Assembly (NCBI RefSeq): GCF_000941055.1
Contig: NZ_CP007202.1
Coordinates: 864,001 to 928,000, forward strand
Reading direction: 5' to 3'
Length of the DNA stretch: 64,000 nt
Source of the DNA: Siansivirga zeaxanthinifaciens CC-SAMT-1
Lineage (GTDB): Bacteria; Bacteroidota; Bacteroidia; Flavobacteriales; Flavobacteriaceae
The position numbers and the translations under genes are program-made. The notes under the pieces were generated by a model that saw only the letters and a list, made by a program, of their open reading frames with translations, made no database searches and had not been told where the DNA came from. Of this stretch, positions 53,701-62,455 are shown piece after piece; the first letter of the stretch is position 1, and each line of letters opens with the position of its first letter.

Positions 53701-55266
53701 GGATTAATTTCTCCACCACCGCATCACGATATTTATTCTATTGAAGATTTAGCACAATTAATTTTCGATTTAAAAAACGCAAATCGTGATGCCCGTATAA
53801 ACGTAAAATTAGTTTCAGAGGTAGGTGTAGGAACTATTGCTGCTGGTGTAGCCAAAGCAAAAGCAGATGTTGTTTTAATTTCTGGTTATGATGGTGGTAC
53901 AGGAGCATCGCCATTAACATCATTAAAACATGCTGGTTTACCTTGGGAACTTGGTTTAGCAGAAGCTCAACAAACCTTAGTTTTAAACAACTTAAGAAGT
54001 CGTATTGTTGTAGAATGTGATGGTCAATTAAAAACAGGTCGTGACGTTGCAATAGCTGCCTTATTAGGAGCCGAAGAATTTGGTTTCGCAACAGCACCTT
54101 TAGTAGCTTCGGGTTGTATTATGATGCGTAAATGTCATTTAAACACATGCCCAGTTGGTATTGCTACTCAAGATAAAGAATTACGTAAAAACTTTAAAGG
54201 TACACCAGAGCATGTTATTAATTTCTTCTACTACATAGCAGAAGAATTAAGAGGCATCATGGCACAGTTAGGATTTAGAACCTTAGCCGAAATGGTTGGT
54301 CAAACTCATAAAATTAATGCCAATAAAGCTATTAATCATTATAAAGCTAAAGGTTTAGATTTATCTGCTATTTTACACAGACCAGAAGTTTATAAACATT
54401 TAACTGTTAGAAATACAGAGAAACAAGATCACGGTTTAGAAGATGTTTTAGATTTCTCGATATTAAAAGATTCTCATAGAGCTTTGTATCGTAAAGAGAA
54501 AATGACTTTAGAATATCCTATAATAAACATTAATCGTTCTGTAGGAGCTATAATAAGTAATGAAATCTCTAAAATTTACGGTCATTTAGGTTTACCTGAA
54601 GATACCTTAAATGTGAATTTCACAGGTTCGGCTGGACAAAGTTTTGGAGCGTTTGGAGCACATGGATTAACATTTACTGTAGATGGTAACACTAACGATT
54701 ATTTAGGGAAAGGATTATCTGGAGCAAAATTAATCGTAAAAAAACCAGCTAAAGCTACATTTAAAGCACAAGACAACATTATAGTTGGTAACGTTTGTTT
54801 ATTTGGTGCCGTTCAAGGTGAAGCCTATATTAATGGTATTGCAGGTGAGCGTTTCGCAGTAAGAAACTCCGGTGCAACAGCGGTTGTAGAAGGTGTTGGA
54901 GATCACTGTTGTGAGTACATGACGGGTGGTAAAGTTGTTGTACTTGGTAAAACAGGTAGAAACTTTGCTGCTGGTATGAGTGGTGGTATTGCTTACGTTT
55001 ACGATCCAGAAAACAAATTCACAAATGGTTTATGTAATACAGAAACTATAGAATTTGAAACAATGTCTGAAGAAGACAAAGCCGAATTAAAAGCATTAAT
55101 ACAAAAGCATGCTCTTTACACAGATAGTGAACTTGGTAAAGCCATCTTAAACGATTGGGAAAACAGCTTAAGTAACTTTGTAAAAGTTATGCCTACAGAA
55201 TATAAACGTGCATTAAAACGTTTAGAAACAGAAGAACAAATGGTTGAAGAATTAACAATAGCATAA
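50752..55266 (+). CDS. gltB: Glutamate synthase, large subunit
   Basis: The enzyme makes two glutamates from glutamine and 2-oxoglutarate. The product has 1504 residues. I start at the ATG at 50752, since an in-frame TTG at 50743 lies in the -7 element. With this start, a 16-residue propeptide precedes Cys17 (HENCGAGF), the nucleophile of the class II glutaminase domain. The central and FMN-binding synthase domains follow ([53 protein letters not shown]). The 3Fe-4S cysteines are in [15 protein letters not shown]. The last 250 residues are the beta-helix GXGXG domain. gltD follows after 4 bp. Confidence 0.96.
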   Translation: MLKKQGMYLPEFEHENCGAGFICNLKGEKTNQIIHDALEILVKLEHRGGVSADGKTGDGAGLLIDIPHDYFKRVCDFNIPEEREYAVGMVFLPKNKNQYKFCKTTFEKEILEQGLVILGWRKVPVDSSHLGEIALASEPNIEQIFIGKKDPIDEATFKAKLYAARKITEHAIRKSKISESSYFYLPSLSTTTLIYKGIIMPEDIGPYYTDLQQIDLVTRLALVHQRFSTNTMPTWELAQPFRYMCQNGEINTLRGNVSRMRVREEIMKSDVFGPQIEKLFPIILPGKSDSASMDMVVELLTHTGRSLPEIMMMMIPEAWEKHKTMSEERKAFYEYNACIMEPWDGPASVPFTDGDYIGALLDRNGLRPSRYTVTKSGKLIMASEIGVVNIDPEDVEKHGRLEPGKMFLVDMNEGRIIEDEEIKSKIVSERPYKEWLDKTRLHLRNVPYTNETCPIETIDIKTRQRLFNYTFEDIQEIITPMAESGKEALGSMGIDTPLAVLSDRPQLISNYFKQLFAQVTNPPLDGIREEIVTDISLNLGKDRNIFSITERQCRKLKIQNPVISNADLEKIRTISIDGFKAETINILYKKSEGLNGLENALEDIILQVSNALRNGANIIILSDRGVNKEFAPIPCLLACSYVNHQMNRLRKRSYFDIIIESAEPREPHHFATLFGYGASAINPYMVNEIIRMQVKEGFITGMDEQKAVDNFNKAIGKGILKIMNKIGISTLHSYRGSQIFEIVGFNSQFVEKYFPYTASRIEGIGLYEIEKEINERYKLAYPDKEIDKRLGLNIGGDYRWRRNGERHLFNPTTVAKLQQAVRLSDQASYDVYAKAINEQAENLMTIRGLFEFDNLDPISIDEVEPWTEIVKRFKTGAMSYGSISREAHENLAIAMNRIGGKSNSGEGGEDRKRFHPDVNGDSRNSAIKQVASGRFGVTSHYLTNAREIQIKMAQGAKPGEGGQLPGEKVLPWIAAARNSTPFVGLISPPPHHDIYSIEDLAQLIFDLKNANRDARINVKLVSEVGVGTIAAGVAKAKADVVLISGYDGGTGASPLTSLKHAGLPWELGLAEAQQTLVLNNLRSRIVVECDGQLKTGRDVAIAALLGAEEFGFATAPLVASGCIMMRKCHLNTCPVGIATQDKELRKNFKGTPEHVINFFYYIAEELRGIMAQLGFRTLAEMVGQTHKINANKAINHYKAKGLDLSAILHRPEVYKHLTVRNTEKQDHGLEDVLDFSILKDSHRALYRKEKMTLEYPIININRSVGAIISNEISKIYGHLGLPEDTLNVNFTGSAGQSFGAFGAHGLTFTVDGNTNDYLGKGLSGAKLIVKKPAKATFKAQDNIIVGNVCLFGAVQGEAYINGIAGERFAVRNSGATAVVEGVGDHCCEYMTGGKVVVLGKTGRNFAAGMSGGIAYVYDPENKFTNGLCNTETIEFETMSEEDKAELKALIQKHALYTDSELGKAILNDWENSLSNFVKVMPTEYKRALKRLETEEQMVEELTIA

Positions 55267-55270
55267 TGTC

Positions 55271-56734
55271 ATGGGAAAAGTAACAGGATTTAAAGAATTT
55301 GAAAGACAAGATGAAAGTTACGAGCCAGTAGAAAAGCGCGTAAAAAATTATAATGAATTTACCATTCCTTTAAGCGATGAAGAAATCACAAAACAAGGTT
55401 CACGCTGTATGGATTGTGGTATTCCATTTTGTCACAGTGGTTGTCCGCTTGGAAATTTAATTCCAGACTTTAACCACATGGTGCACCAAGGTGAATGGCA
55501 AAAAGCTTCTTGGATATTACACTCCACTAATAACTTTCCAGAATTTACAGGTCGTTTATGCCCTGCTCCATGTGAAAAATCATGTGTTTTAGGTATTATA
55601 GAAGACCCTATTTCAATAGAAAATATTGAAAAAAATATAGTAGAACGTGCCTTTAAAGAAGGTTGGATAAAACCACAGCCTCCAAAAACAAGAACAGGAA
55701 AAACCGTTGCCGTAGTTGGTTCGGGACCTGCAGGTTTAGCAGCAGCACAACAGTTAAACCGAGCTGGACACACTGTAACTGTTTTTGAAAGAGATGATGA
55801 AGTTGGTGGATTATTACGCTACGGTATTCCTAACTTTAAATTAGAAAAAGGTGTTATAGACCGTCGTATCGCTATTTTAAAAGCAGAAGGCATCATATTT
55901 AAAACCAATGTAAATGTTGGTGTAAATTACGATGTAGAAGAATTAAAAGCATTCGATTCTATTGTACTTTGCGGTGGAGCTACAGAAAGAAGAAGTTTAC
56001 CAACTCCTGGTATTGATGCCGATGGTGTGGTACAAGCTATGGATTTCTTAACGCAACAAACTAAAGTTTTATTTGGAAAAGAAGTTAAAGACCAGGTTTT
56101 AGCTACCGACAAACATGTTATTGTTATTGGTGGTGGTGATACAGGATCTGACTGTGTGGGTACATCAAATCGTCATGGCGCAAAATCGGTTGTAAACTTT
56201 GAGATTATGCCTAAACCACCAGGACACCGTTCGCCAACAACACCTTGGCCATTTTGGCCTTTACAATTAAAAACTTCATCTTCTCACGAAGAAGGGGTTG
56301 AAAGAAACTGGTTAATAAACACGAAAGAGTTTGTTAAAGACGAAAACGGTAAACTAATTGCACTTAAAACAGTAAACGTTGAGTGGAAAATGGTTCCGGG
56401 TCAACGCCCACAATTAATTGAAATTGAAGGTACCGAAAAAACCTGGCCATGTGATCTTGCCCTTTTAGCTCTAGGATTTACAGGTCCTGAAAGTACTTTA
56501 GCTGAAAAATTAGGCGTAGAACTAGATACCCGTTCTAACTATAAAGCAGAATATGGAAAATACAAAACAAATGTAACTAAAGTATTTACTGCTGGAGATA
56601 TGCGCAGAGGGCAATCTCTAATTGTTTGGGCAATATCAGAAGGTCGTGAAGCGGCTAGACAAGTAGATATTTATTTAATGGGTAAATCGGACTTACCATC
56701 AAAAGATGTTACTGGCGATTTAGTAGCCCTTTAA
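55271..56734 (+). CDS. gltD: Glutamate synthase, small subunit
   Basis: This FAD- and [4Fe-4S]-containing subunit passes electrons from NAD(P)H to GltB. The product has 487 residues, the normal length. The N-terminus has two cysteine clusters (CMDCGIPFCHSGCPLGN and LCPAPCEKSCVLG). An FAD motif follows (VAVVGSGPAGLAAAQQLNRAG), then the NAD(P)H motif HVIVIGGGDTGSDCVGTS and the C-terminal FAD contact VFTAGDMRRGQSLIVWAI. The 4-bp gap to gltB and the terminator after it show a two-gene operon. Confidence 0.96.
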   Translation: MGKVTGFKEFERQDESYEPVEKRVKNYNEFTIPLSDEEITKQGSRCMDCGIPFCHSGCPLGNLIPDFNHMVHQGEWQKASWILHSTNNFPEFTGRLCPAPCEKSCVLGIIEDPISIENIEKNIVERAFKEGWIKPQPPKTRTGKTVAVVGSGPAGLAAAQQLNRAGHTVTVFERDDEVGGLLRYGIPNFKLEKGVIDRRIAILKAEGIIFKTNVNVGVNYDVEELKAFDSIVLCGGATERRSLPTPGIDADGVVQAMDFLTQQTKVLFGKEVKDQVLATDKHVIVIGGGDTGSDCVGTSNRHGAKSVVNFEIMPKPPGHRSPTTPWPFWPLQLKTSSSHEEGVERNWLINTKEFVKDENGKLIALKTVNVEWKMVPGQRPQLIEIEGTEKTWPCDLALLALGFTGPESTLAEKLGVELDTRSNYKAEYGKYKTNVTKVFTAGDMRRGQSLIVWAISEGREAARQVDIYLMGKSDLPSKDVTGDLVAL

Positions 56735-56754
56735 TAAAATAAATAATAAAATTT

Positions 56755-56789
56755 AAAAACCCTTTAAAACTATTTTTAAAGGGTTTTTT
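56755..56789 (+). terminator. gltBD terminator
   Basis: AACCCTTTAAAA and TTTTAAAGGGTT form a 12-bp stem with a short loop, followed by a T run. Confidence 0.9.
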
Positions 56790-56900
56790 TGTTTTATATT
56801 AAAAACAAGGAGTTGTCAAACTATTATAATTTCAAATTTTTGTTTTTTTTTACTACTAAGAAGCAGTTTAATCTTATATTTAGTTGTTATTATATGGAAC

Positions 56901-57203
56901 ATGTACAAAAAATTAATCGCAACATATTTTATTTTTCTTTTCATGGTGCTTATTGCAGCTCCATCAATTATTGCTGTTTGCGATGACTCAACTGATACCT
57001 CATTATGCTATTCATTATTAGAAGTAGACGAAGATGGATACAGTAAAAATAAAAATTCTTCTTTTCAATTAGACCAATTAGAAATAACAATAAATTATCA
57101 AACTAGAGCGACGCGAAATTATAATTACAGTTTTAGGAATTATAAGAAACCTAATCGTAACTTAATTTTACCTACTGCTAAAAACAGATATAATATAACT
57201 TAA
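56901..57203 (+). CDS. Small exported protein of unknown function
   Basis: The product is 100 residues with a signal peptide or single helix (MYKKLIATYFIFLFMVLIAA). The mature part has two cysteines (VCDDSTDTSLCYSLLEVDED), then a polar and basic C-terminus rich in Asn, Tyr and Arg (RATRNYNYSFRNYKKPNRN). No family is recognised. It lies 84 bp upstream of the SulP gene in the same direction and could be cotranscribed. The coding call rests on the clear leader and stop-free frame. Confidence 0.6.
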   Translation: MYKKLIATYFIFLFMVLIAAPSIIAVCDDSTDTSLCYSLLEVDEDGYSKNKNSSFQLDQLEITINYQTRATRNYNYSFRNYKKPNRNLILPTAKNRYNIT

Positions 57204-57287
57204 CTGGCATATAATTGCTAAAATAGGTGTATTCAAATGAGTTTTAATTTATTTTAGAATCACCCTAAAATAAAAATACATATCAAA

Positions 57288-58886
57288 ATGTTTAAAAATA
57301 TTAAAAATGACTTACCTGCTAGTATCGTAGTGTTCTTTGTAGCGCTTCCATTGTGTTTAGGTATTGCCTTAGCTAGTGGCGCTCCGCTATTTTCAGGACT
57401 TATTGCAGGAATCATAGGCGGTATTGTAGTGGGAAGGCTTAGTGGCTCTAATGTAGGTGTAAGTGGTCCTGCTGCAGGACTGGCAGCTATTGTATTAACT
57501 GCCATTGGCACTTTAGGTGGTTATCAAAACTTTTTGGTAGCTGTGGTTTTGGGTGGTGTTATTCAAATTTTATTTGGTGTATTAAAGGCAGGTATTATTG
57601 GTTATTATTTTCCTTCGTCTGTAATTAAAGGCATGCTAACTGGTATAGGAATTATTATTATTTTAAAACAAATACCTCATTTTTTTGGTTACGATTTAGA
57701 ACCCGAAGGCGCAGACAGCTTCATAGAATCCTCAGGAGAAAATACATTTTCGGCCATTATTCATATTGTAGATAATATAACACTAAGTTCCATGATTATT
57801 GGCTTGGTGGGACTGACCATAATTGTATTATGGGATAAGGTTTTATATAAAAAAGGTAAAATATTTCAAGTAATTCAGGGGCCTTTAGTAGCTGTTGTGT
57901 TGGGTATTATTTATTTTAATGTTACAAAAGGCTTCGATAATTTATCTATACTCCAAAAGCATTTAGTAAGTGTTCCTATTCCAGAAGATGCCGCATCGTT
58001 TATTGGCCAATTTAGTTTTCCAAATTTTTCGGCTATTACCAACATAGATGTTTGGATTACCGCCTTTACCATTGCCCTAGTAGCAAGTTTAGAAACACTT
58101 TTATGCGTTGAAGCTACAGATAAATTAGATCCAGATAAAAACGTTACCCCTACCAATAGAGAATTGTTAGCTCAAGGAACTGGTAATATAATTTCTGGTT
58201 TAATTGGTGGCTTACCAATAACCCAGGTTATTGTTAGAAGTTCTGCGAATATTCAATCGGGTGGAAAAACAAAAATGTCTGCTATTATTCATGGTTTTCT
58301 TCTGTTAATTTCGGTAATTTTAATTCCGCGCTTGTTAAATATGATTCCCCTATCGGTTTTAGCAGCCATATTATTAGTTGTTGGATTTAAATTAGCCAAA
58401 CCTTCTTTATTTAAGAAAATGTACGATTTGGGCTGGAAACAATCCATTCCATTTTTTGTAACAGTTATTGGTATCATTTTTACTGACTTATTAACCGGTA
58501 TTGGCTTAGGACTTTTAGTTGGTATTGTAGTTATCTTGTTAAAAAGCTACCAAAATTCTCATTTCCTTCATATTGAAGATAAAAGTAATAGCACTCACAA
58601 AATAAAAATGACCCTAGCTGAAGAAGTAACTTTTTTTAATAAAGGTGCTATTTTAAAAGAACTAGACAGGTTACCAAATGACACCATTTTAGAACTAGAC
58701 GTAAGAAAGACCAGGTATTTAGATAATGATATTATTGAAATTCTTGATGACTTCGCATTTAAAGCCAAAGAAAGAAATATTGATATTATATTGATTTCCG
58801 AACGCGGAACCGTAGAAAACCCACCTAGCTATATTGAGTTTTTTAAATTAAGACCCAAAATAGAAGAATTAAAACATAAGATATAG
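57288..58886 (+). CDS. SulP family anion transporter, probably for bicarbonate
   Basis: The product is 532 residues: about 12 membrane helices (residues 1-430) and a C-terminal STAS domain (about 440-532, LDVRKTRYLDNDIIEILDDF). Family stretches are NDLPASIVVFFVALPLCLGIALASGAP (here its LPASIVVFFVALPLCLG part), GPAAGLAAIVL, and ATDKLDPDKNVTPTNRELLAQGTGN, seen here as CVEATDKLDPDKNVTPTNREL. SulP proteins move sulphate, bicarbonate or other anions. The carbonic anhydrase gene four bases downstream makes bicarbonate the most likely substrate, which is context evidence. Confidence 0.88.
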   Translation: MFKNIKNDLPASIVVFFVALPLCLGIALASGAPLFSGLIAGIIGGIVVGRLSGSNVGVSGPAAGLAAIVLTAIGTLGGYQNFLVAVVLGGVIQILFGVLKAGIIGYYFPSSVIKGMLTGIGIIIILKQIPHFFGYDLEPEGADSFIESSGENTFSAIIHIVDNITLSSMIIGLVGLTIIVLWDKVLYKKGKIFQVIQGPLVAVVLGIIYFNVTKGFDNLSILQKHLVSVPIPEDAASFIGQFSFPNFSAITNIDVWITAFTIALVASLETLLCVEATDKLDPDKNVTPTNRELLAQGTGNIISGLIGGLPITQVIVRSSANIQSGGKTKMSAIIHGFLLLISVILIPRLLNMIPLSVLAAILLVVGFKLAKPSLFKKMYDLGWKQSIPFFVTVIGIIFTDLLTGIGLGLLVGIVVILLKSYQNSHFLHIEDKSNSTHKIKMTLAEEVTFFNKGAILKELDRLPNDTILELDVRKTRYLDNDIIEILDDFAFKAKERNIDIILISERGTVENPPSYIEFFKLRPKIEELKHKI

Positions 58887-58890
58887 TCAA

Positions 58891-59517
58891 ATGAAAGCAC
58901 ATACAAGAGAATCACAGGCGACTATGACTCCACAAAAGTCATTACAATTTTTAAAAGAAGGTAATATAAGATTTCAAAATAATTTAAAAGCAAATAGAAA
59001 CCTTTTAGAACAAGTTAACGACACCAGCGATGGGCAGTTCCCTTTTGCAACCATTTTAAGCTGTATAGACTCCAGAGTTTCTGCAGAGTTAGTGTTTGAC
59101 CAAGGTTTAGGCGATATTTTTAGCGTTAGAATAGCTGGAAATTTTGTAAACGAAGATATTTTAGGTAGCATGGAATTTGCCTGTAAAATAGCAGGCACAA
59201 AACTAATTGTAGTTCTGGGTCATACAAGTTGTGGCGCAATAAAAGGTGCCTGCGACGATGCTAAACTTGGCAATTTAACTAAAATGCTTGGTAAAATAAA
59301 ACCTGCTGTTAATGCTGTTAAATTACCCGAAAATCCTAAATTAAGAAATTCTGGCAACATAGAATTTGTTGATGCTGTAGCACAAGTAAACGTTCAATTA
59401 GCCATAGATAATATTCGAAGAGACAGTCCTGTTTTAAAAGAGATGGAGACCAACGGCGATATTATGGTGGTTGGTGCTATGTACAATATAAATACCGGAG
59501 AAGTAACATTCATGTAA
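58891..59517 (+). CDS. Beta-class carbonic anhydrase
   Basis: The enzyme interconverts CO2 and bicarbonate. The product has 208 residues. The zinc ligands are visible in ILSCIDSRV (Cys, with the Asp-Arg dyad) and VVLGHTSCGAIKGA (His and Cys). VRIAGNFVNEDILGSMEFAC is a family block. No signal peptide is obvious, so it is cytoplasmic. It follows the SulP gene by 4 bp and ends at a bidirectional terminator. Together they would import bicarbonate and balance it with CO2 for carboxylases such as ppc in this window. Confidence 0.95.
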   Translation: MKAHTRESQATMTPQKSLQFLKEGNIRFQNNLKANRNLLEQVNDTSDGQFPFATILSCIDSRVSAELVFDQGLGDIFSVRIAGNFVNEDILGSMEFACKIAGTKLIVVLGHTSCGAIKGACDDAKLGNLTKMLGKIKPAVNAVKLPENPKLRNSGNIEFVDAVAQVNVQLAIDNIRRDSPVLKEMETNGDIMVVGAMYNINTGEVTFM

Positions 59518-59528
59518 TAATAACCTCA

Positions 59529-59562
59529 AAAAAAAGCCAACTTTTAAGTTGGCTTTTTTATT
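59529..59562. terminator. Bidirectional terminator between carbonic anhydrase and fbp
   Basis: AAAAGCCAACTT and AAGTTGGCTTTT form a 12-bp stem with a tiny loop and T runs on both strands. Confidence 0.9.
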
Positions 59563-59574
59563 TTATTTAAATGG

Positions 59575-60585
59575 CTATTCTTGCGCCAATCGCATAAATT
59601 CCTCTGCTTTTTCAACCATGTTTTTACTACCACAAATAAATGGTACGCGCTCATGCAGCTCTTTTGGTTGAATATCTAATATTCTTGTAAATCCGTCGCT
59701 AGCCTTTCCGTTCGCTTGTTCTGCCAAAAATGCCATCGGATTACATTCATACAATAAACGTAATTTCCCTTCAGGGTTTTTTGAACTTTGTGGGTACATA
59801 TAAATACCGCCTTTAATCATATTTCTATGAAAATCGGAAACTAAAGACCCTATGTATCTTGCAGTGTAAGGTCTGTCTCCTTCGTCTTTCTGACAATATT
59901 TAATATAATTTTTAATGCCCTGCGGAAATTGAATATAATTCCCCTCATTCACAGAATAAATATGGCCGTCTTCTGGAAATTGCATATCTGGATGTGATAA
60001 ATAAAAAGACCCTATGGCTGGGTTTAAAGTAAAACCATTTACACCTGCACCGGTTGTGTAAACAAGCATGGTAGACGTGCCATAAACAACATAACCCGCA
60101 GCAACTTGTTTCTTACCTTGTTGCAAAAAATCTTCTTTTGTAACAGGAGTTCCAACAGGAGTTACTCTGCGATATATTGAAAAAATAGTTCCTACAGAAA
60201 CGTTCACATCAATGTTTGAAGACCCATCTAAAGGATCTATTAATACAATGTATTTGTTTTGATGATTTTCATCTTGACTGTTAATCGAAATAAAATCGTC
60301 TTCCTCTTCACTGGCGATACCACAAACAATATTTCGCTTTGTTAAAGTTTGAATAAACTTATCGTTTGCATAAACATCCAGCTTTTGTTGGTCTTCTCCC
60401 TGAATATTTACATCTCCAGCAGCTCCAATTATATCGACTAAACCTGCTTTATTTACTTCATGATTTACAATTTTTGCAGCTAAACGAATAGAATTTAATA
60501 AACTAGATAATTCTCCAGAAGAATATTTGAATGCCGTTTGATTTTCAATTATAAACTCTCCTAAAGTTTGCTTTTTATGAGACAT
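59575..60585 (-). CDS. fbp: Class I fructose-1,6-bisphosphatase
   Basis: This gluconeogenic enzyme hydrolyses fructose 1,6-bisphosphate. The product has 336 residues. The metal site is in [19 protein letters not shown], with the upstream Glu pair in [38 protein letters not shown] (read here as [16 protein letters not shown]) and [20 protein letters not shown] are typical. [18 protein letters not shown] is a C-terminal signature. It is a single gene divergent from the GNAT gene. Confidence 0.95.
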   Translation of the reverse strand: MSHKKQTLGEFIIENQTAFKYSSGELSSLLNSIRLAAKIVNHEVNKAGLVDIIGAAGDVNIQGEDQQKLDVYANDKFIQTLTKRNIVCGIASEEEDDFISINSQDENHQNKYIVLIDPLDGSSNIDVNVSVGTIFSIYRRVTPVGTPVTKEDFLQQGKKQVAAGYVVYGTSTMLVYTTGAGVNGFTLNPAIGSFYLSHPDMQFPEDGHIYSVNEGNYIQFPQGIKNYIKYCQKDEGDRPYTARYIGSLVSDFHRNMIKGGIYMYPQSSKNPEGKLRLLYECNPMAFLAEQANGKASDGFTRILDIQPKELHERVPFICGSKNMVEKAEEFMRLAQE

Positions 60586-60701
60586 AGTGGTTGGTTTAAT
60601 TTATACAAATTAACATTTTTTTTTGATGAACTACAACGTTTTAGTAGAAGATTAAGTAATTATTGAACTTTAAACTATATTTGAAAATATTTTTAAAGAT
60701 T

Positions 60702-61181
60702 ATGGATTTTAATATTAGAAAAGCTGTTAAAATGGATATGCCACAAGTGCTATCTTTAATAAATCAACTAGCTATTTACGAAAAAGAGCCCGATGCCGTA
60801 GAAATAACTTTGCAGGATTTAGAAAACGATGGTTTTGGTGACAATCCGGCTTTCTTTTGTTTCGTAGCTGAAAAAAATAATAAAATAGAAGGTATTGCTT
60901 TATGCTATTTTAGATATTCTACCTGGAAAGGTAAAACACTGCATCTAGAAGATTTAATAGTTAATGAAACCATGCGTGGCACGGGAATGGGAACCGCACT
61001 TTTAAATGAAGTAATAAAATATGGCCATAACTTAGGTGTAAAACGCATTAATTGGGAAGTTTTAGATTGGAATGAACCGGCCGTTAATTTTTATAAAAAG
61101 AAAGGCGCTCATATTCTAGACGAATGGCGGGTGGTACACCTTAACGAGAAGGGTATCGAAAACTATATGGCAAACATTTAA
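60702..61181 (+). CDS. GNAT family N-acetyltransferase
   Basis: The product is 159 residues from the ATG at 60702. An in-frame TTG at 60663 is rejected, because a perfect -7 element TATATTTG (60676-60683) lies after it. The acetyl-CoA site is in LEDLIVNETMRGTGMGTALLNEV (pattern R-G-x-G-x-G/A; here MRGTGMGTALL), and RINWEVLDWNEPAVNFYKKKGAH marks the C-terminal end. It resembles the diamine acetyltransferase-like branch, but the substrate is unproven. It is directly followed by the aspartate kinase gene with a 1-bp gap. Confidence 0.88.
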   Translation: MDFNIRKAVKMDMPQVLSLINQLAIYEKEPDAVEITLQDLENDGFGDNPAFFCFVAEKNNKIEGIALCYFRYSTWKGKTLHLEDLIVNETMRGTGMGTALLNEVIKYGHNLGVKRINWEVLDWNEPAVNFYKKKGAHILDEWRVVHLNEKGIENYMANI

Positions 61182-61182
61182 T

Positions 61183-62433
61183 ATGCAGATATTTAAATTT
61201 GGAGGCGCATCGGTAAAAGATGCCAATGGTGTTAGAAATGTAGCTTCAGTTCTGCAAAAAGTGGGCTATAAAGACACGCTTATTGTGGTATCGGCTATGG
61301 GTAAAACAACTAATGCCCTAGAAGTAGTTATAAAAAATTATTTTGAAAATAAAACAGAATTAAACAGCGCGTTACAAGAAGTTATAAAATATCATAATGA
61401 AATAATTTTAGATTTATTTGAAAACGAAACGCATCAGGTTTTTAAAAAAATAAGACTACTTTTCGACGAATTAAAAAGCTTTTTAAAAAGTAATAAATCG
61501 CCAGATTATAGTTTTGTTTACGACCAAGTTATTGGCTACGGCGAGTTGGTTTCTACCCTAATAATAAGCGAATATTTTAATTTTATTGAAATAAAAAATA
61601 ATTGGATTGATGTTAGAGAGCTCATAAAAACCGATAGCTATTTTAGAAGAGCAAACATTAACTGGGAGGCGACGCAACAACTAATATCTAGCAATATATC
61701 AGGAAACACTTTAAACATCACCCAAGGATTTCTAGGAAGCGATGCCAATAACTTTACAACCACTCTTGGAAGAGAAGGCAGCGATTACACAGCCGCCATT
61801 TTTGCCTATTGTTTAAATGCTGCAAGTGTTACCATCTGGAAAGATGTTCCTGGTGTTTTAAATGCCGATCCTCGATATTTTGAAAATGCCCAACTACTTA
61901 ATAAAATTAGTTATCGCGAAGCTATAGAACTCGCTTTTTATGGAGCATCGGTAATTCACCCAAAAACTTTACAACCTTTACAAGGTAAAGAAATTCCGTT
62001 GTATGTTAAATCCTTTTTAAACCCCGAAGCACCCGGAACAAGAATTGGTAAAAATGTAACCCTAGACCCCATGATGCCCTGTTTTATTGTAAAGAAAAAC
62101 CAAGTGCTTATTTCGCTGTCGTCGTTAGATTTCTCTTATATTGTAGAAGAAAATATTAGCGAAATTTTTAATTTACTACATTTATATAAAATGAAAGTAG
62201 ATGTTATTCAAAATTCGGCGATTAGTTTTTCGGTTTGTGTCGATAATATTTATAACAACCTCGAAAAATTATTACATCATTTAAAAGCAAAATTTAAAGT
62301 AACTTGCAACGAAAACGTATCTCTTTACACAATTCGTCATTACAACGACCTAGCAATCATGCAAATTGAGAGTGGTAAAACCGTGTTGTTAAAACAATTA
62401 ACTCAAGAGACCGTACAAATAGTAAGTAAATAA
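61183..62433 (+). CDS. Aspartate kinase (monofunctional)
   Basis: The enzyme phosphorylates L-aspartate, the first step to lysine, threonine and methionine. The product has 416 residues. The kinase core shows FKFGGASVKDANGVRNVASV, VVSAMGKTTNAL, TLGREGSDYTAAIFAYCLNA and VWKDVPGVLNADPR-type sequence (here IWKDVPGVLNADPR), and EAIELAFYGASVIHPKTLQPL. The C-terminal part (about 290-410) is short and weakly conserved compared with two ACT domains, so feedback control may differ. It is not fused to homoserine dehydrogenase. It forms an operon with the GNAT gene and is followed by the acyltransferase gene after 22 bp. Confidence 0.9.
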   Translation: MQIFKFGGASVKDANGVRNVASVLQKVGYKDTLIVVSAMGKTTNALEVVIKNYFENKTELNSALQEVIKYHNEIILDLFENETHQVFKKIRLLFDELKSFLKSNKSPDYSFVYDQVIGYGELVSTLIISEYFNFIEIKNNWIDVRELIKTDSYFRRANINWEATQQLISSNISGNTLNITQGFLGSDANNFTTTLGREGSDYTAAIFAYCLNAASVTIWKDVPGVLNADPRYFENAQLLNKISYREAIELAFYGASVIHPKTLQPLQGKEIPLYVKSFLNPEAPGTRIGKNVTLDPMMPCFIVKKNQVLISLSSLDFSYIVEENISEIFNLLHLYKMKVDVIQNSAISFSVCVDNIYNNLEKLLHHLKAKFKVTCNENVSLYTIRHYNDLAIMQIESGKTVLLKQLTQETVQIVSK

Positions 62434-62455
62434 ACATTTTAGTACATTTACACCC

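Noticed and set aside
53834-54097. Minus-strand frame in gltB rich in Leu, His and Gln
   Set aside because: Composition reflects the complement of gltB codons; there is no support for a gene.
56789-56986. Plus-strand frame overlapping the start of the small exported protein
   Set aside because: It begins in the gltBD terminator region and reads through a poly-T stretch; the overlapping 100-residue frame has a proper leader.
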